The notes under the pieces: generated by a model | What the model was told of the DNA's origin: nothing | Database searches by the model: none | The model's input: only the letters and a program-made list of their open reading frames with translations | Part shown: piece after piece, positions 1-6,209 of the stretch | Position numbering within the stretch: position 1 is the stretch's first letter | Layout: every line of letters begins with the position of its first letter | Assembly: GCA_955652635.1 (NCBI GenBank) | Contig: CATPBN010000332.1 | Coordinates: forward strand, 1-6,209 | DNA: 6,209 nucleotides | Source: an uncultured Gemmatimonadaceae bacterium | GTDB taxonomy: Bacteria; Gemmatimonadota; Gemmatimonadetes; Gemmatimonadales; Gemmatimonadaceae | Direction: 5' to 3' | Made by a program: the position numbers and the translations under genes

Positions 1-1752
1 CCGTTCAAGAGCCTTCGCTATCAGGATGCGAAAGTGCAAAGCTGGGGTCTGCACATCCTACGGCGCGTACAGCACTCCGGATTTCAGGATACCTGGGCTC
101 CGGCGGTGCGCGCCAACGCGAACTTCCTTGCGCAGTCGGGAAGTCTGGATGGGCTACACGACCTGCAGCGGGGGCTGGTTCTCGAAGCGACGCCGACTCT
201 CACGGCGCACGCGGATCGGTCACCAACACTTGGCAACGGACGTGATTATCAGCGGAAAGGCGAGCTGGGCGGTGATATCCGATGGGGCATCCGCCAGAAC
301 CTGAATCTCAACGCGACGATCAAACCTGATTTCTCGCAGGTAGAAGCGGACGTGGGACAGGTGCTGTTAAACGAGAGATTCGCTCTCTTTTATCCCGAGA
401 AACGGCCGTTCTTCCTCGAAGGGCTCGAGCTTTTCGATACCCCCAACCAATTGATCTACACTCGACAGATCGTGGCTCCGTTGGGCGGTGTCAAGCTCAC
501 CGGCAAACTCGCAGGCACCAACATCGCCTCGATGCTCGTGGGCGATGATCGGCAGTACTCGTGGGAACGGAATCATTCGCCATTGTTCGGAGTGTCGCGG
601 CTGCGATACGACTATGCCTCGGGCAACACGCTTGGTGCCGTGGTCACGACCCGGGAAGATGGCACCAACTACTCGCGCGTGGCTGCGGGTGATTTCCGGT
701 TCTATCACTCGAAACTTTACTGGGCACAGTTCCAGGTCGCGGGATCGTGGACCGACAGCCTCCGCAATCGTCGGAACGGGGCTATTTACCAAGCCGACTG
801 GGACCGCACCGGCCGGACCTGGGGCTTTCACTACACCCTGAGGTCGCTCGATCCCGGCTTCAACGCCGCCGCCGGTTTCGTGAATCGGACGGGAATCATC
901 GAGACACAGGCATTCAACCGAACGAGTTTCTACGGATCTCAGGACGCGCTGGTGCAGACGTATGGCGCGTTCTACCTGTTTGATCGAATCTGGAACAATG
1001 CCGGCGCGGGCCATGGACTGGCCGAGGGCAACGAGTCGATCCAACCAAGCGCAACGCTTCGTGGTGGATGGCAACTGAGCGGCGCACTCGGTCACGGCTA
1101 TTTCGCTTTCGATCCGTCGTTGTACACGGGATTGACCGTGCAACGATCAGTCGGAGCGGTGATTGATACCGCAGCCATCATCGTGCCCCCGCCGGAGAAG
1201 AACGAGTGGAGCGGCTCGTTCAGGGTGACGACGCCGACATACCGATTCTTCACCGGAACCGCGGGTATCACGCAGGGTCAGGTGCCGGTTTTCCGCGAAG
1301 CCGCACCCGGCAGCAGCTCACGAATGGACGCTACATTCGACCTCCGTCCGACAACGGCAATTCGAAGCTCGGTTCAGTTCTCCCGGCTGACCATCGCGCG
1401 CAAATCGGACGGGTCACGATTCTCCTCGGAGACAATTCCGCGCATCAAGGTGGAGTATCAGGTGAGCCCGCCGATCTTTTTGCGGCTAGTGGGTCAGTAT
1501 GCGGCGCGATTCCGGTCGCCGCTTCGAGATCGAAATGGAAACCCGATTCTGGTGAATGGTGTGATCGACACTGGCAGCACGACGAATGAATTCTCGACGG
1601 ACTGGTTGTTCAGCTATCGTCCGGTGCCCGGCACCCTTCTTTATCTGGGATATGGATCCACGCTCGACGAACCGCGGGAATTTCGATTCCAGGATTTGCG
1701 GCGGACACGGGACGGATTCTTCGGAAAAATCAGCTATCTGTTCCGGCTGTAG
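1..1752 (+). CDS. DUF5916 family outer-membrane beta-barrel protein, 5'-partial
   Basis: The frame is open from the first base to a TAG at 1750-1752, giving 583 visible residues; the start codon lies before the window, and the in-frame GTG at 34 is internal. The family hallmark is clear: a stretch reading KPDFSQVEADVGQV (nt 322-363), then FYPEKRPFFLEG (388-423), then a PLGGVKLTGKLAGTN segment from 478. The opening residues (PFKSLRYQD...SWGLHILRRV) match the linker just ahead of these motifs in family members, so what is missing should be the N-terminal CBM9-like domain and signal peptide. The rest has alternating, aromatic-rich strands (for example FRFYHSKLYWAQFQVAGSW, 694-750) and ends in KISYLFRL, fitting an outer-membrane barrel, although the last residue is Leu rather than the usual Phe. 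The function of the family is not established; a surface or envelope role is inferred. No obvious terminator follows. Confidence 0.88.
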   Translation, partial: PFKSLRYQDAKVQSWGLHILRRVQHSGFQDTWAPAVRANANFLAQSGSLDGLHDLQRGLVLEATPTLTAHADRSPTLGNGRDYQRKGELGGDIRWGIRQNLNLNATIKPDFSQVEADVGQVLLNERFALFYPEKRPFFLEGLELFDTPNQLIYTRQIVAPLGGVKLTGKLAGTNIASMLVGDDRQYSWERNHSPLFGVSRLRYDYASGNTLGAVVTTREDGTNYSRVAAGDFRFYHSKLYWAQFQVAGSWTDSLRNRRNGAIYQADWDRTGRTWGFHYTLRSLDPGFNAAAGFVNRTGIIETQAFNRTSFYGSQDALVQTYGAFYLFDRIWNNAGAGHGLAEGNESIQPSATLRGGWQLSGALGHGYFAFDPSLYTGLTVQRSVGAVIDTAAIIVPPPEKNEWSGSFRVTTPTYRFFTGTAGITQGQVPVFREAAPGSSSRMDATFDLRPTTAIRSSVQFSRLTIARKSDGSRFSSETIPRIKVEYQVSPPIFLRLVGQYAARFRSPLRDRNGNPILVNGVIDTGSTTNEFSTDWLFSYRPVPGTLLYLGYGSTLDEPREFRFQDLRRTRDGFFGKISYLFRL

Positions 1753-1874
1753 CCTTCGAGGGAGCAGCTAACGCGACTTCCACCGCGGCCTCAGGGTAAA
1801 TAGCCCCCCAACGGCAGCACCGGCCTAGGTACCTTTCAAGCCAGTACACCTTTACTCCTCTATCAGGCGCCACT
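1753..1874. other. Intergenic region between DUF5916 gene and helicase
   Basis: This 122-bp gap has no convincing intrinsic terminator and no promoter that I can call with confidence. Its notable property is the complete absence of ATG, GTG and TTG on the + strand, which forces the unusual start proposed for the helicase. It also contains the in-frame stop (TAA at 1797-1799) that limits how far upstream the helicase frame can extend. Confidence 0.5.
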
Positions 1875-1877
1875 CTG
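1865..1877 (+). promoter_or_regulatory. Weak ribosome binding site plus CTG start of helicase
   Basis: A short AGG (1865-1867) lies 7 nt before the CTG at 1875-1877, a usable Shine-Dalgarno distance but a weak match. The CTG is followed by codons for PFSSLKLHPSL, which lines up with the common RhlE-like N-terminus beginning MPFxxLxL. No better initiation codon exists in any + frame from 1753 to 1992. Confidence 0.5.
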
Positions 1878-3218
1878 CCGTTCTCTTCATTAAAGCTCCA
1901 CCCCAGCCTCCACAAAGGTCTCAAAGAGCTGGGCTTCCAGCGACCGACTCCAATTCAAGCTGAGGCAATACCCGCCGCACTCGAGGGACGAGATGTTCTC
2001 GCCTGCGCGATGACAGGCAGTGGCAAGACGGCCGCGTTCGTCCTGCCGATTCTGCACCATCTCATCGACAAGCCGCGAGGGAAAACCCGCGCGCTGATCG
2101 TGACGCCAACGCGCGAGCTCGCTGCGCAGATTCTCACCGCGCTCGATTCGATGGCGGTCCACACTCCGATAACAGCAGCTGCGATCTATGGCGGTGTCGG
2201 CATGGCCCCTCAGGAGCATGCGATGCGCGCGGGAGTCGATGTGTTAGTTGCAACTCCGGGACGCCTTCTCGACCATCTCAGCTCGTCTTACGCGAATCTC
2301 AGGAACATCGAGTTTCTAGTGCTCGATGAAGCCGACCGGATGCTGGATATGGGGTTCCTGCCCGACATCAAGCGGATCCTCAAACTGGTGCCGGCCAAGC
2401 GTCAAACGCTCCTCTTCAGCGCCACAATGCCCCCGCCGATCGCCGCACTCACGCGAGAGATGCTGCACAACCCGCTGATGATCGACCTCGGCCGGCGCTC
2501 GCTGCCGGCGGTCGGAATCACGCAGGCTGTCTACCCGGTCAAACAGGATCTGAAAAAGGATCTGCTTCTAGCTCTGCTCGAGCGTGGTGAAATGGCGCAG
2601 GCGCTGGTGTTCACGCGCACCAAGCACCGCGCGAACCGTCTGGCCGAGCAGCTGGTGAAGCGCGGCATCAAAGCGGAGCGGATACATGGAAATCGCTCGC
2701 AGGGACAGCGCACCGCGGCGCTCGCAGGGTTCAAGAACGGCCAATACAAAGTTCTGGTTGCGACGGACATTGCCGCGCGGGGAATCGATATCGAAGCGCT
2801 CGGGCACGTAGTCAATTTCGATGTGCCGCAGGCGCCGGACGATTACATCCACCGTGTGGGGCGCACCGCGCGTGCGGGTGAGGTGGGAGATGCGTTCACT
2901 TTCGTAGCGCCGGATGAGCAGAACGATCTGCGCGCGATCGAGAAGGCTATTGGTAAGCGCCTGCCGCAGATCACCATTCCCGACTTCGATTACAATGCGC
3001 GGCCGGAGGGTCGTCTCGAAATTCCCATCGGAGAGCGTATTGCGGCGATTCGAGGCAGAAAGGCAGATGAGCGGGCACGATCGAGAGCAAAGGCCAATGG
3101 ACAAGGCGGGCGTCCTCGAGGACATGGAGGCCCGCAATCTCGCGCTTCGCACGAATCGGATTCACGGAACGGTAGCGCGCGTAGCGGGCGCTCGCGCCAG
3201 CGTCACCGAGGGCGGTAA
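1875..3218 (+). CDS. rhlE: DEAD-box ATP-dependent RNA helicase, RhlE-like
   Basis: This is an ATP-dependent RNA-unwinding enzyme, acting in the cytoplasm on structured RNA such as ribosome precursors or mRNA. Read from CTG 1875 it is 447 residues with every family motif in order: Q motif GFQRPTPIQ (20-28), motif I AMTGSGKT (45-52), Ia PTREL (78-82), Ib TPGR (127-130), II DEAD (151-154), III SAT (182-184), IV VFTRTK (245-250), V ATDIAARGID (296-305) and VI HRVGRTARAG (326-335). From about residue 390 the tail is rich in Arg, Gly and Ser, typical of RhlE-type RNA-binding extensions. The first ATG in frame (2010) falls inside motif I and would delete the Q motif, so it cannot be the functional start. 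The start codon is therefore CTG, or a mutated or miscalled ATG. It stands alone and converges with the reductase gene. The family call is firm; the RhlE subtype is inferred from the N-terminus and the YGGVGMAPQ region. Confidence 0.93.
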   Translation: MPFSSLKLHPSLHKGLKELGFQRPTPIQAEAIPAALEGRDVLACAMTGSGKTAAFVLPILHHLIDKPRGKTRALIVTPTRELAAQILTALDSMAVHTPITAAAIYGGVGMAPQEHAMRAGVDVLVATPGRLLDHLSSSYANLRNIEFLVLDEADRMLDMGFLPDIKRILKLVPAKRQTLLFSATMPPPIAALTREMLHNPLMIDLGRRSLPAVGITQAVYPVKQDLKKDLLLALLERGEMAQALVFTRTKHRANRLAEQLVKRGIKAERIHGNRSQGQRTAALAGFKNGQYKVLVATDIAARGIDIEALGHVVNFDVPQAPDDYIHRVGRTARAGEVGDAFTFVAPDEQNDLRAIEKAIGKRLPQITIPDFDYNARPEGRLEIPIGERIAAIRGRKADERARSRAKANGQGGRPRGHGGPQSRASHESDSRNGSARSGRSRQRHRGR

Positions 3219-3240
3219 TACCAACCGCGACTGAAGACTA

Positions 3241-3284
3241 GCGGCCGGGGGCTGTCGGCGTGGCGGCTCGGGGCTGCGGGCACG
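3241..3284. repeat. Imperfect 22-bp tandem repeat in convergent spacer
   Basis: Two adjacent 22-bp units, 3241-3262 and 3263-3284, match at 16 of 22 positions and share GCGG and GGGGCTG blocks. They fill most of the 77-bp gap between the converging helicase and reductase stops. No clear stem-loop followed by a T-run is visible on either strand, so I do not call a terminator. The similarity may be simple GC-rich low complexity rather than a functional repeat. Confidence 0.4.
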
Positions 3285-3295
3285 GACAAAACGCC

Positions 3296-4306
3296 TCAGA
3301 TGTTGACGGCCTTCATCCCACCCTCAGGGTAGCGCGCACCAGCAGCGGCTCCTTTTGGCGCCGCTGCGTCGATCCGTCGGAGATCATTCTCGGATAGCAC
3401 GACGTTCAACGCACCGACATTCTCTTCGACCCGCTTGGGATGCCGGGTCCCCGGAATCGGGACGATGTCGTCTCCCTGGGCAAGTACCCACGCCAATGCG
3501 AGCTGAGCGGGCGTGCATTTGTGCTCTTTCGCGATTTCCTCTACCTTCGCGACCAGCTCGAGATTCTTCTTGAAGTTCTCTCCCTGAAAGCGCGGGTTCT
3601 GTCTTCTGAAATCGTCCGCGGAGAGATCTTCAACTCGCTTGATCTGTCCAGTAAGAAATCCCCGACCGAGCGGGCTATAAGCGACAAAACTGATGCCGAG
3701 CGTACGGAGTGCGTCGAGCAATCCGTCCTCCGGATCACGCGTCCAGAGTGAATACTCGGTTTGCACCGCGCTGATCGGGTGGACCTTGTGAGCTCTGCGA
3801 ATCGTGTTGATCGCGGCCTCGGACAATCCGAGGTAACGCACCTTTCCCTGACGTACGAGATCTGCCATTGCGCCAACAGTATCTTCGATCGGAGTGCTCG
3901 GATCGACGCGATGCTGGTAATAGAGGTCGATTGTCTCGACGCCCAACCGCTTGAGCGATCCCTCGCACGCCTGTTTCACGTATTCCGGTCGTCCGTTGAT
4001 GCTGCGCTTGGTCGGATCCTTTGGATCTCGCACGTTGCCGAACTTGGTAGCGATGATGACGCGATCACGCTTTCCCTTGATCGCCCGCCCGACCAGCTCC
4101 TCGTTCTTGAACGGCCCGTACATGTCGGCGGTATCGAGCATGTTGATCCCGAGCTCGAGGCCGCGATGAATGGTGGCAATCGACTCCTTCTCGTTGCTGG
4201 GGCCGTAGAACTCTGACATTCCCATGCACCCCAGGCCGATGGCAAATGTCTGAAGGCCCTCGGAGCCAAGGCGGCGAGTTTTCGGGATGATGGTGGCGGG
4301 ACTCAT
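3296..4306 (-). CDS. Aldo/keto reductase, NADPH-dependent
   Basis: This 336-residue protein belongs to the aldo/keto reductase superfamily, soluble TIM-barrel enzymes that reduce aldehydes and ketones, usually with NADPH. The catalytic tetrad is complete: Asp58 and Tyr63 in MLDTADMYG, Lys88 in IATKFG, and His132 in YYQHRVD. The glycine-rich GLGCMGMSEFYG lies at 24-35. Cofactor-binding segments are SPLGRGFLTG (211-220) and PIPGTRHPKRVEENVGA (283-299), the latter a typical NADP 2'-phosphate site. The length is normal for the YajO/IolS-like and plant auxin-induced-protein-like group (AKR13 type). The ATG at 4304-4306 has an AGGA seven bases upstream on the minus strand, supporting this start. 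The gene stands alone, convergent with the helicase and divergent from the transporter. The physiological substrate cannot be told from sequence; detoxification of reactive carbonyls is a common role and only a guess here. Confidence 0.95.
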   Translation of the reverse strand: MSPATIIPKTRRLGSEGLQTFAIGLGCMGMSEFYGPSNEKESIATIHRGLELGINMLDTADMYGPFKNEELVGRAIKGKRDRVIIATKFGNVRDPKDPTKRSINGRPEYVKQACEGSLKRLGVETIDLYYQHRVDPSTPIEDTVGAMADLVRQGKVRYLGLSEAAINTIRRAHKVHPISAVQTEYSLWTRDPEDGLLDALRTLGISFVAYSPLGRGFLTGQIKRVEDLSADDFRRQNPRFQGENFKKNLELVAKVEEIAKEHKCTPAQLALAWVLAQGDDIVPIPGTRHPKRVEENVGALNVVLSENDLRRIDAAAPKGAAAGARYPEGGMKAVNI

Positions 4307-4423
4307 CTGAAGGTCCTGAAATACGGTACAAGTTAAAGGTTACCGCAACAGATGCGCCGAAGCGCCGCCAGCGCAAACCCCGACGATCCGACCCTCAATC
4401 AAATCTGAGATAGGTAATAGCGG
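4307..4423. promoter_or_regulatory. Divergent promoter region between reductase and ABC importer
   Basis: The 117 bp separating two divergent genes must hold the start signals for both unless either is leaderless. No strong -35/-10 pair stands out on either strand. A 5-bp inverted repeat (CGGTA at 4324-4328, TACCG at 4341-4345) lies just upstream of the reductase ribosome binding site, and a short GCGC-CGAA-GCGC stem-loop lies at 4354-4365. Both are too short to call an operator or terminator. Confidence 0.4.
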
Positions 4424-5203
4424 TTGAATCACGTCCCTATCACTCTTATGCACATGCCGACCTCGCTTGCGGCGCGGAATGTCTCGCATCACTTCGGGAG
4501 TGTGCTCGCCCTCGACGATGTGAGCGTCGACGTACCGGCGGGCAAGGCCGTCGCTCTTGTAGGAGAGAGTGGGTCAGGTAAAACCACGCTTCTGCGGTGT
4601 TTCAACGGGCTGGTAGAGCCCGAGCGTGGCGACGTGAGCGTTGGCGAGAATAATGTTCGGGCACAGCATCCCGTCCTGCTACGAAGACAAATAGGTTACG
4701 TGCAACAGCACGGCGGACTCTTGCCGCATTGGCGGGTGCTGAGGAATGTCGCTCTCGTCCCGACGCTGCAGCAAATGGCGGACGCAGATGACGCCGCGCG
4801 GCAAGCACTCGAGCTCGTGGGACTTCCGGCTGCGACGTTCGGATCGCGCTTCCCTCATGAATTGTCGGGTGGCCAGCGTCAACGCGTGGCTTTGGCGAGG
4901 AGCATCGCCGCGCGACCGGGTGTCGTTTTGCTGGACGAGCCGTTCGGTGCGCTCGATGCAATTTCGCGCGCCGACCTTCAGGAGACATTCGACGCATTAC
5001 GTCGGGACCTCTCGGTTACGACGCTGCTCGTGACGCACGATCTGGCTGAGGCGGGGCGCCTTGCTGACACAATAGTGGTGATGAGAAGAGGACGAGTGGA
5101 ACAGAGCGGCACCATGCGGACTCTGATTTCTGCGCCGGCGACTGAGTACGTTGCGCGGTTGATCGAACGCGCTCGCGCTGGCCTTGAGGCGCTGCGCCCA
5201 TGA
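4424..5203 (+). CDS. ABC importer ATPase, osmoprotectant/quaternary amine type
   Basis: This is the ATP-hydrolysing subunit of an importer on the cytoplasmic face of the inner membrane. Read from TTG 4424 it is 259 residues: Walker A GESGSGKTT (47-55), Q-loop in GYVQQ (91-95), signature LSGGQ (147-151), Walker B VVLLDEP (167-173), D-loop GALD (175-178) and switch His205 in VTHD. The closest pattern is the OpuCA/ProV/OsmV group, but those usually carry C-terminal CBS domains and run to about 380-400 residues; this one ends soon after the nucleotide-binding domain. The start is uncertain: TTG 4424 has an AGGT (4412-4415) eight bases before it, whereas in-frame ATGs at 4448 and 4454 have no visible ribosome site. 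The domain begins near residue 14, so all three are compatible. Its last 4 nt overlap the binding-protein gene, which fixes the transporter type better than the ATPase alone. Confidence 0.9.
   Translation: MNHVPITLMHMPTSLAARNVSHHFGSVLALDDVSVDVPAGKAVALVGESGSGKTTLLRCFNGLVEPERGDVSVGENNVRAQHPVLLRRQIGYVQQHGGLLPHWRVLRNVALVPTLQQMADADDAARQALELVGLPAATFGSRFPHELSGGQRQRVALARSIAARPGVVLLDEPFGALDAISRADLQETFDALRRDLSVTTLLVTHDLAEAGRLADTIVVMRRGRVEQSGTMRTLISAPATEYVARLIERARAGLEALRP
5186..5203 (+). promoter_or_regulatory. ATGA stop/start overlap with internal ribosome site
   Basis: The ATPase stop TGA (5201-5203) overlaps the next gene's ATG (5200-5202) in the sequence ATGA. A GAGG at 5186-5189, inside the ATPase coding sequence, lies 10 nt before the ATG. 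This arrangement indicates translational coupling, so the two importer subunits are probably made in linked amounts from one mRNA. Confidence 0.7.
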
Positions 5204-6209
5204 GAGGAGCGCTGAGATTCGGGCTCCTCGTTGGGGCTGCCATGTTCGCGCGATCGACGAACGCGCAATCCCAACCGTCCAACCAAACGGCAAGCGGTCT
5301 GCGGATCGTCGTCGCATCCAAGCCGTTCGGTGAATCCTACCTGTTGTGCGAGATGTTCTCGCAGCTGCTCGAGTCGCACGGCTTTTCCGTAGACCGCCGT
5401 CCCGGACTTGGCGCCACCGAAATCGCGTTCGGCGCCCTTCGTACCAATGCGATCGACGTCTATCCAGAATACACCGGCACGGGTTTGATCGCGATTCTCC
5501 ACGACTCTCTTCCGGATTCGGTAGCGGCTGATCCACGCAAGGTCTTCGCCCACGTTGCCCGACGTTTCCGCGAGCTCTATCACGTCCGCTGGCTGCCGCC
5601 GCTCGGATTCGAGAACACGTATGCGATTGCGGTCACCCGTCAGACCGCTGCCCGCTATCACCTGCGGACACTGAGCGATCTGGCGCGGGAGAGTCAGCAC
5701 TTTAGGGCTGGATTCACTGCGGATTTCATTGGGCGAAGTGATGGTCTCGTCGGACTGGGCCGCGTCTACGGCATTCACCCACGCACCGTGAGACCGCTTG
5801 CGCCGGCTGTGAAATATCAGGCGCTCGCGTCAGGAGCTGTAGATGTGATCGATGGATATTCGACGGATGGCCTGCTGTCGAAATACGATCTCGTCACCCT
5901 CGTTGATGACCGGCACTTCTTTCCGCCGTACGAAGCTACCGCTCTCGTGTCTGGCCAACTCGAGCAACGGTCGCCGTCCGCTATCGCGGCGCTAACGCTT
6001 CTGGGTGGACGACTCGACGAACAGACGATGCGCGGGCTGAACCGTCGAGTGGAAGTGGATGGAGAAGACGTGAGTGGCGTAGCCCGTGACGAGCTCGCCG
6101 CGCTCGGTCTAATCGGGAGAGCACAGGTGGCGCGAACAACATCGGAACAAACTCGGAGCGGCTTCGCGCGATACATGTGGGATCGGCGCGCGACCCTGGC
6201 CGCATTGAC
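5200..6209 (+). CDS. Quaternary-ammonium substrate-binding protein (OpuAC/ProX type), 3'-partial, probably fused to permease
   Basis: An ATG at 5200 opens a frame with no stop up to the window end, giving 336 visible residues. Residues 1-22 look like a signal peptide (basic start, hydrophobic FGLLVGAAMFA, likely cleavage after TNA22); there is no lipobox cysteine. The mature part is an OpuAC-type periplasmic binding domain: IVVASKPFGESYLL (36-49), GATEIAFGAL (71-80), VYPEYTGTG (87-95), ENTYAIAV (138-145), a GF...DF..RSDGL..L...YG block (171-191), IDGYSTDG (217-224) and FFPPYEA (240-246). Tyr91, Tyr141, Tyr220 and Tyr244 sit in motifs that supply the aromatic cage for trimethylammonium ligands in this family. 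The domain should end near residue 315; the following GFARYMWDRRATLAAL resembles the cytoplasmic lead-in of OpuCB-type permeases, suggesting a binding-protein/permease fusion continuing beyond the window. The ligand could be glycine betaine, choline, carnitine or ergothioneine; the sequence does not decide. Confidence 0.88.
   Translation, partial: MRGALRFGLLVGAAMFARSTNAQSQPSNQTASGLRIVVASKPFGESYLLCEMFSQLLESHGFSVDRRPGLGATEIAFGALRTNAIDVYPEYTGTGLIAILHDSLPDSVAADPRKVFAHVARRFRELYHVRWLPPLGFENTYAIAVTRQTAARYHLRTLSDLARESQHFRAGFTADFIGRSDGLVGLGRVYGIHPRTVRPLAPAVKYQALASGAVDVIDGYSTDGLLSKYDLVTLVDDRHFFPPYEATALVSGQLEQRSPSAIAALTLLGGRLDEQTMRGLNRRVEVDGEDVSGVARDELAALGLIGRAQVARTTSEQTRSGFARYMWDRRATLAAL

Noticed and set aside
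367..1143. Long minus-strand open frame (258 codons) inside the DUF5916 gene
   Set aside because: It lies wholly opposite a gene with strong family motifs, its translation shows no recognisable domain, and such antisense frames are common in GC-rich DNA.
2568..3152. Minus-strand open frame (194 codons) opposite the helicase C-terminal half
   Set aside because: The forward strand carries motifs IV to VI of the helicase across this region; the reverse translation shows no domain.
2010..3218. Helicase starting at ATG 2010
   Set aside because: This start would remove the Q motif and the first residue of motif I, all of which are intact in frame upstream.
4324..4345. Inverted repeat CGGTA...TACCG near the reductase start as an operator
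   Set aside because: A 5-bp arm with a 12-bp spacer is expected by chance and no regulator gene is present in the window.
4354..4365. GCGC-TTCG-GCGC hairpin on the minus strand as a terminator
   Set aside because: The stem is only 4 bp, no T-run follows, and it lies upstream of both divergent genes where there is no transcript to end.
4978..5778. Minus-strand open frame (266 codons) across the ATPase and binding-protein genes
   Set aside because: It spans the junction of two well-supported forward genes and its translation is Arg/Ser-rich without motifs; it is a shadow of the GC-rich coding strand.

Overview
This 6.2 kb window is ordinary-looking chromosomal DNA, GC-rich (roughly 58-60% by eye), most likely from a Gram-negative soil or environmental bacterium of the Gemmatimonadota/Acidobacteriota kind. 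That assignment is an inference. It rests on the large DUF5916 outer-membrane-type protein (a family abundant in Gemmatimonadota, Acidobacteriota and Bacteroidota), the base composition, and the style of the neighbouring genes. I see no mobile element, CRISPR array, tRNA, rRNA or phage gene.

Layout from left to right: (1) 1-1752, +, the C-terminal 583 residues of a DUF5916 beta-barrel protein whose N-terminus lies before the window. (2) 1875-3218, +, an RhlE-like DEAD-box RNA helicase. Its conserved N-terminus can only be read from a CTG codon, because no ATG, GTG or TTG occurs on the + strand between 1753 and 1992. (3) 3219-3295, a short GC-rich convergent spacer with an imperfect 22-bp tandem repeat. 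(4) 3296-4306, -, an aldo/keto reductase with a complete catalytic tetrad. (5) 4307-4423, a divergent intergenic region. (6) 4424-5203, +, the ATPase of an osmoprotectant-type (OpuC/ProX family) ABC importer, without CBS domains. (7) 5200-6209, +, overlapping the ATPase by 4 nt: a secreted quaternary-ammonium-type substrate-binding domain. Its reading frame stays open to the window end and begins to resemble the start of the permease, so the full gene is probably a binding-protein/permease fusion.

Genes 6 and 7 form one functional unit: an ATP-driven importer for a quaternary ammonium compound such as glycine betaine, choline, carnitine or ergothioneine. The binding protein keeps four tyrosines in the family's ligand-cage motifs. 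The other genes appear to be independent single-gene transcription units: the helicase and reductase converge, and the reductase and transporter diverge.

I did not find a clearly undescribed system. The observations most worth a second look are the non-canonical helicase start and the unusual architecture of the importer (binding domain first, ATPase without CBS).
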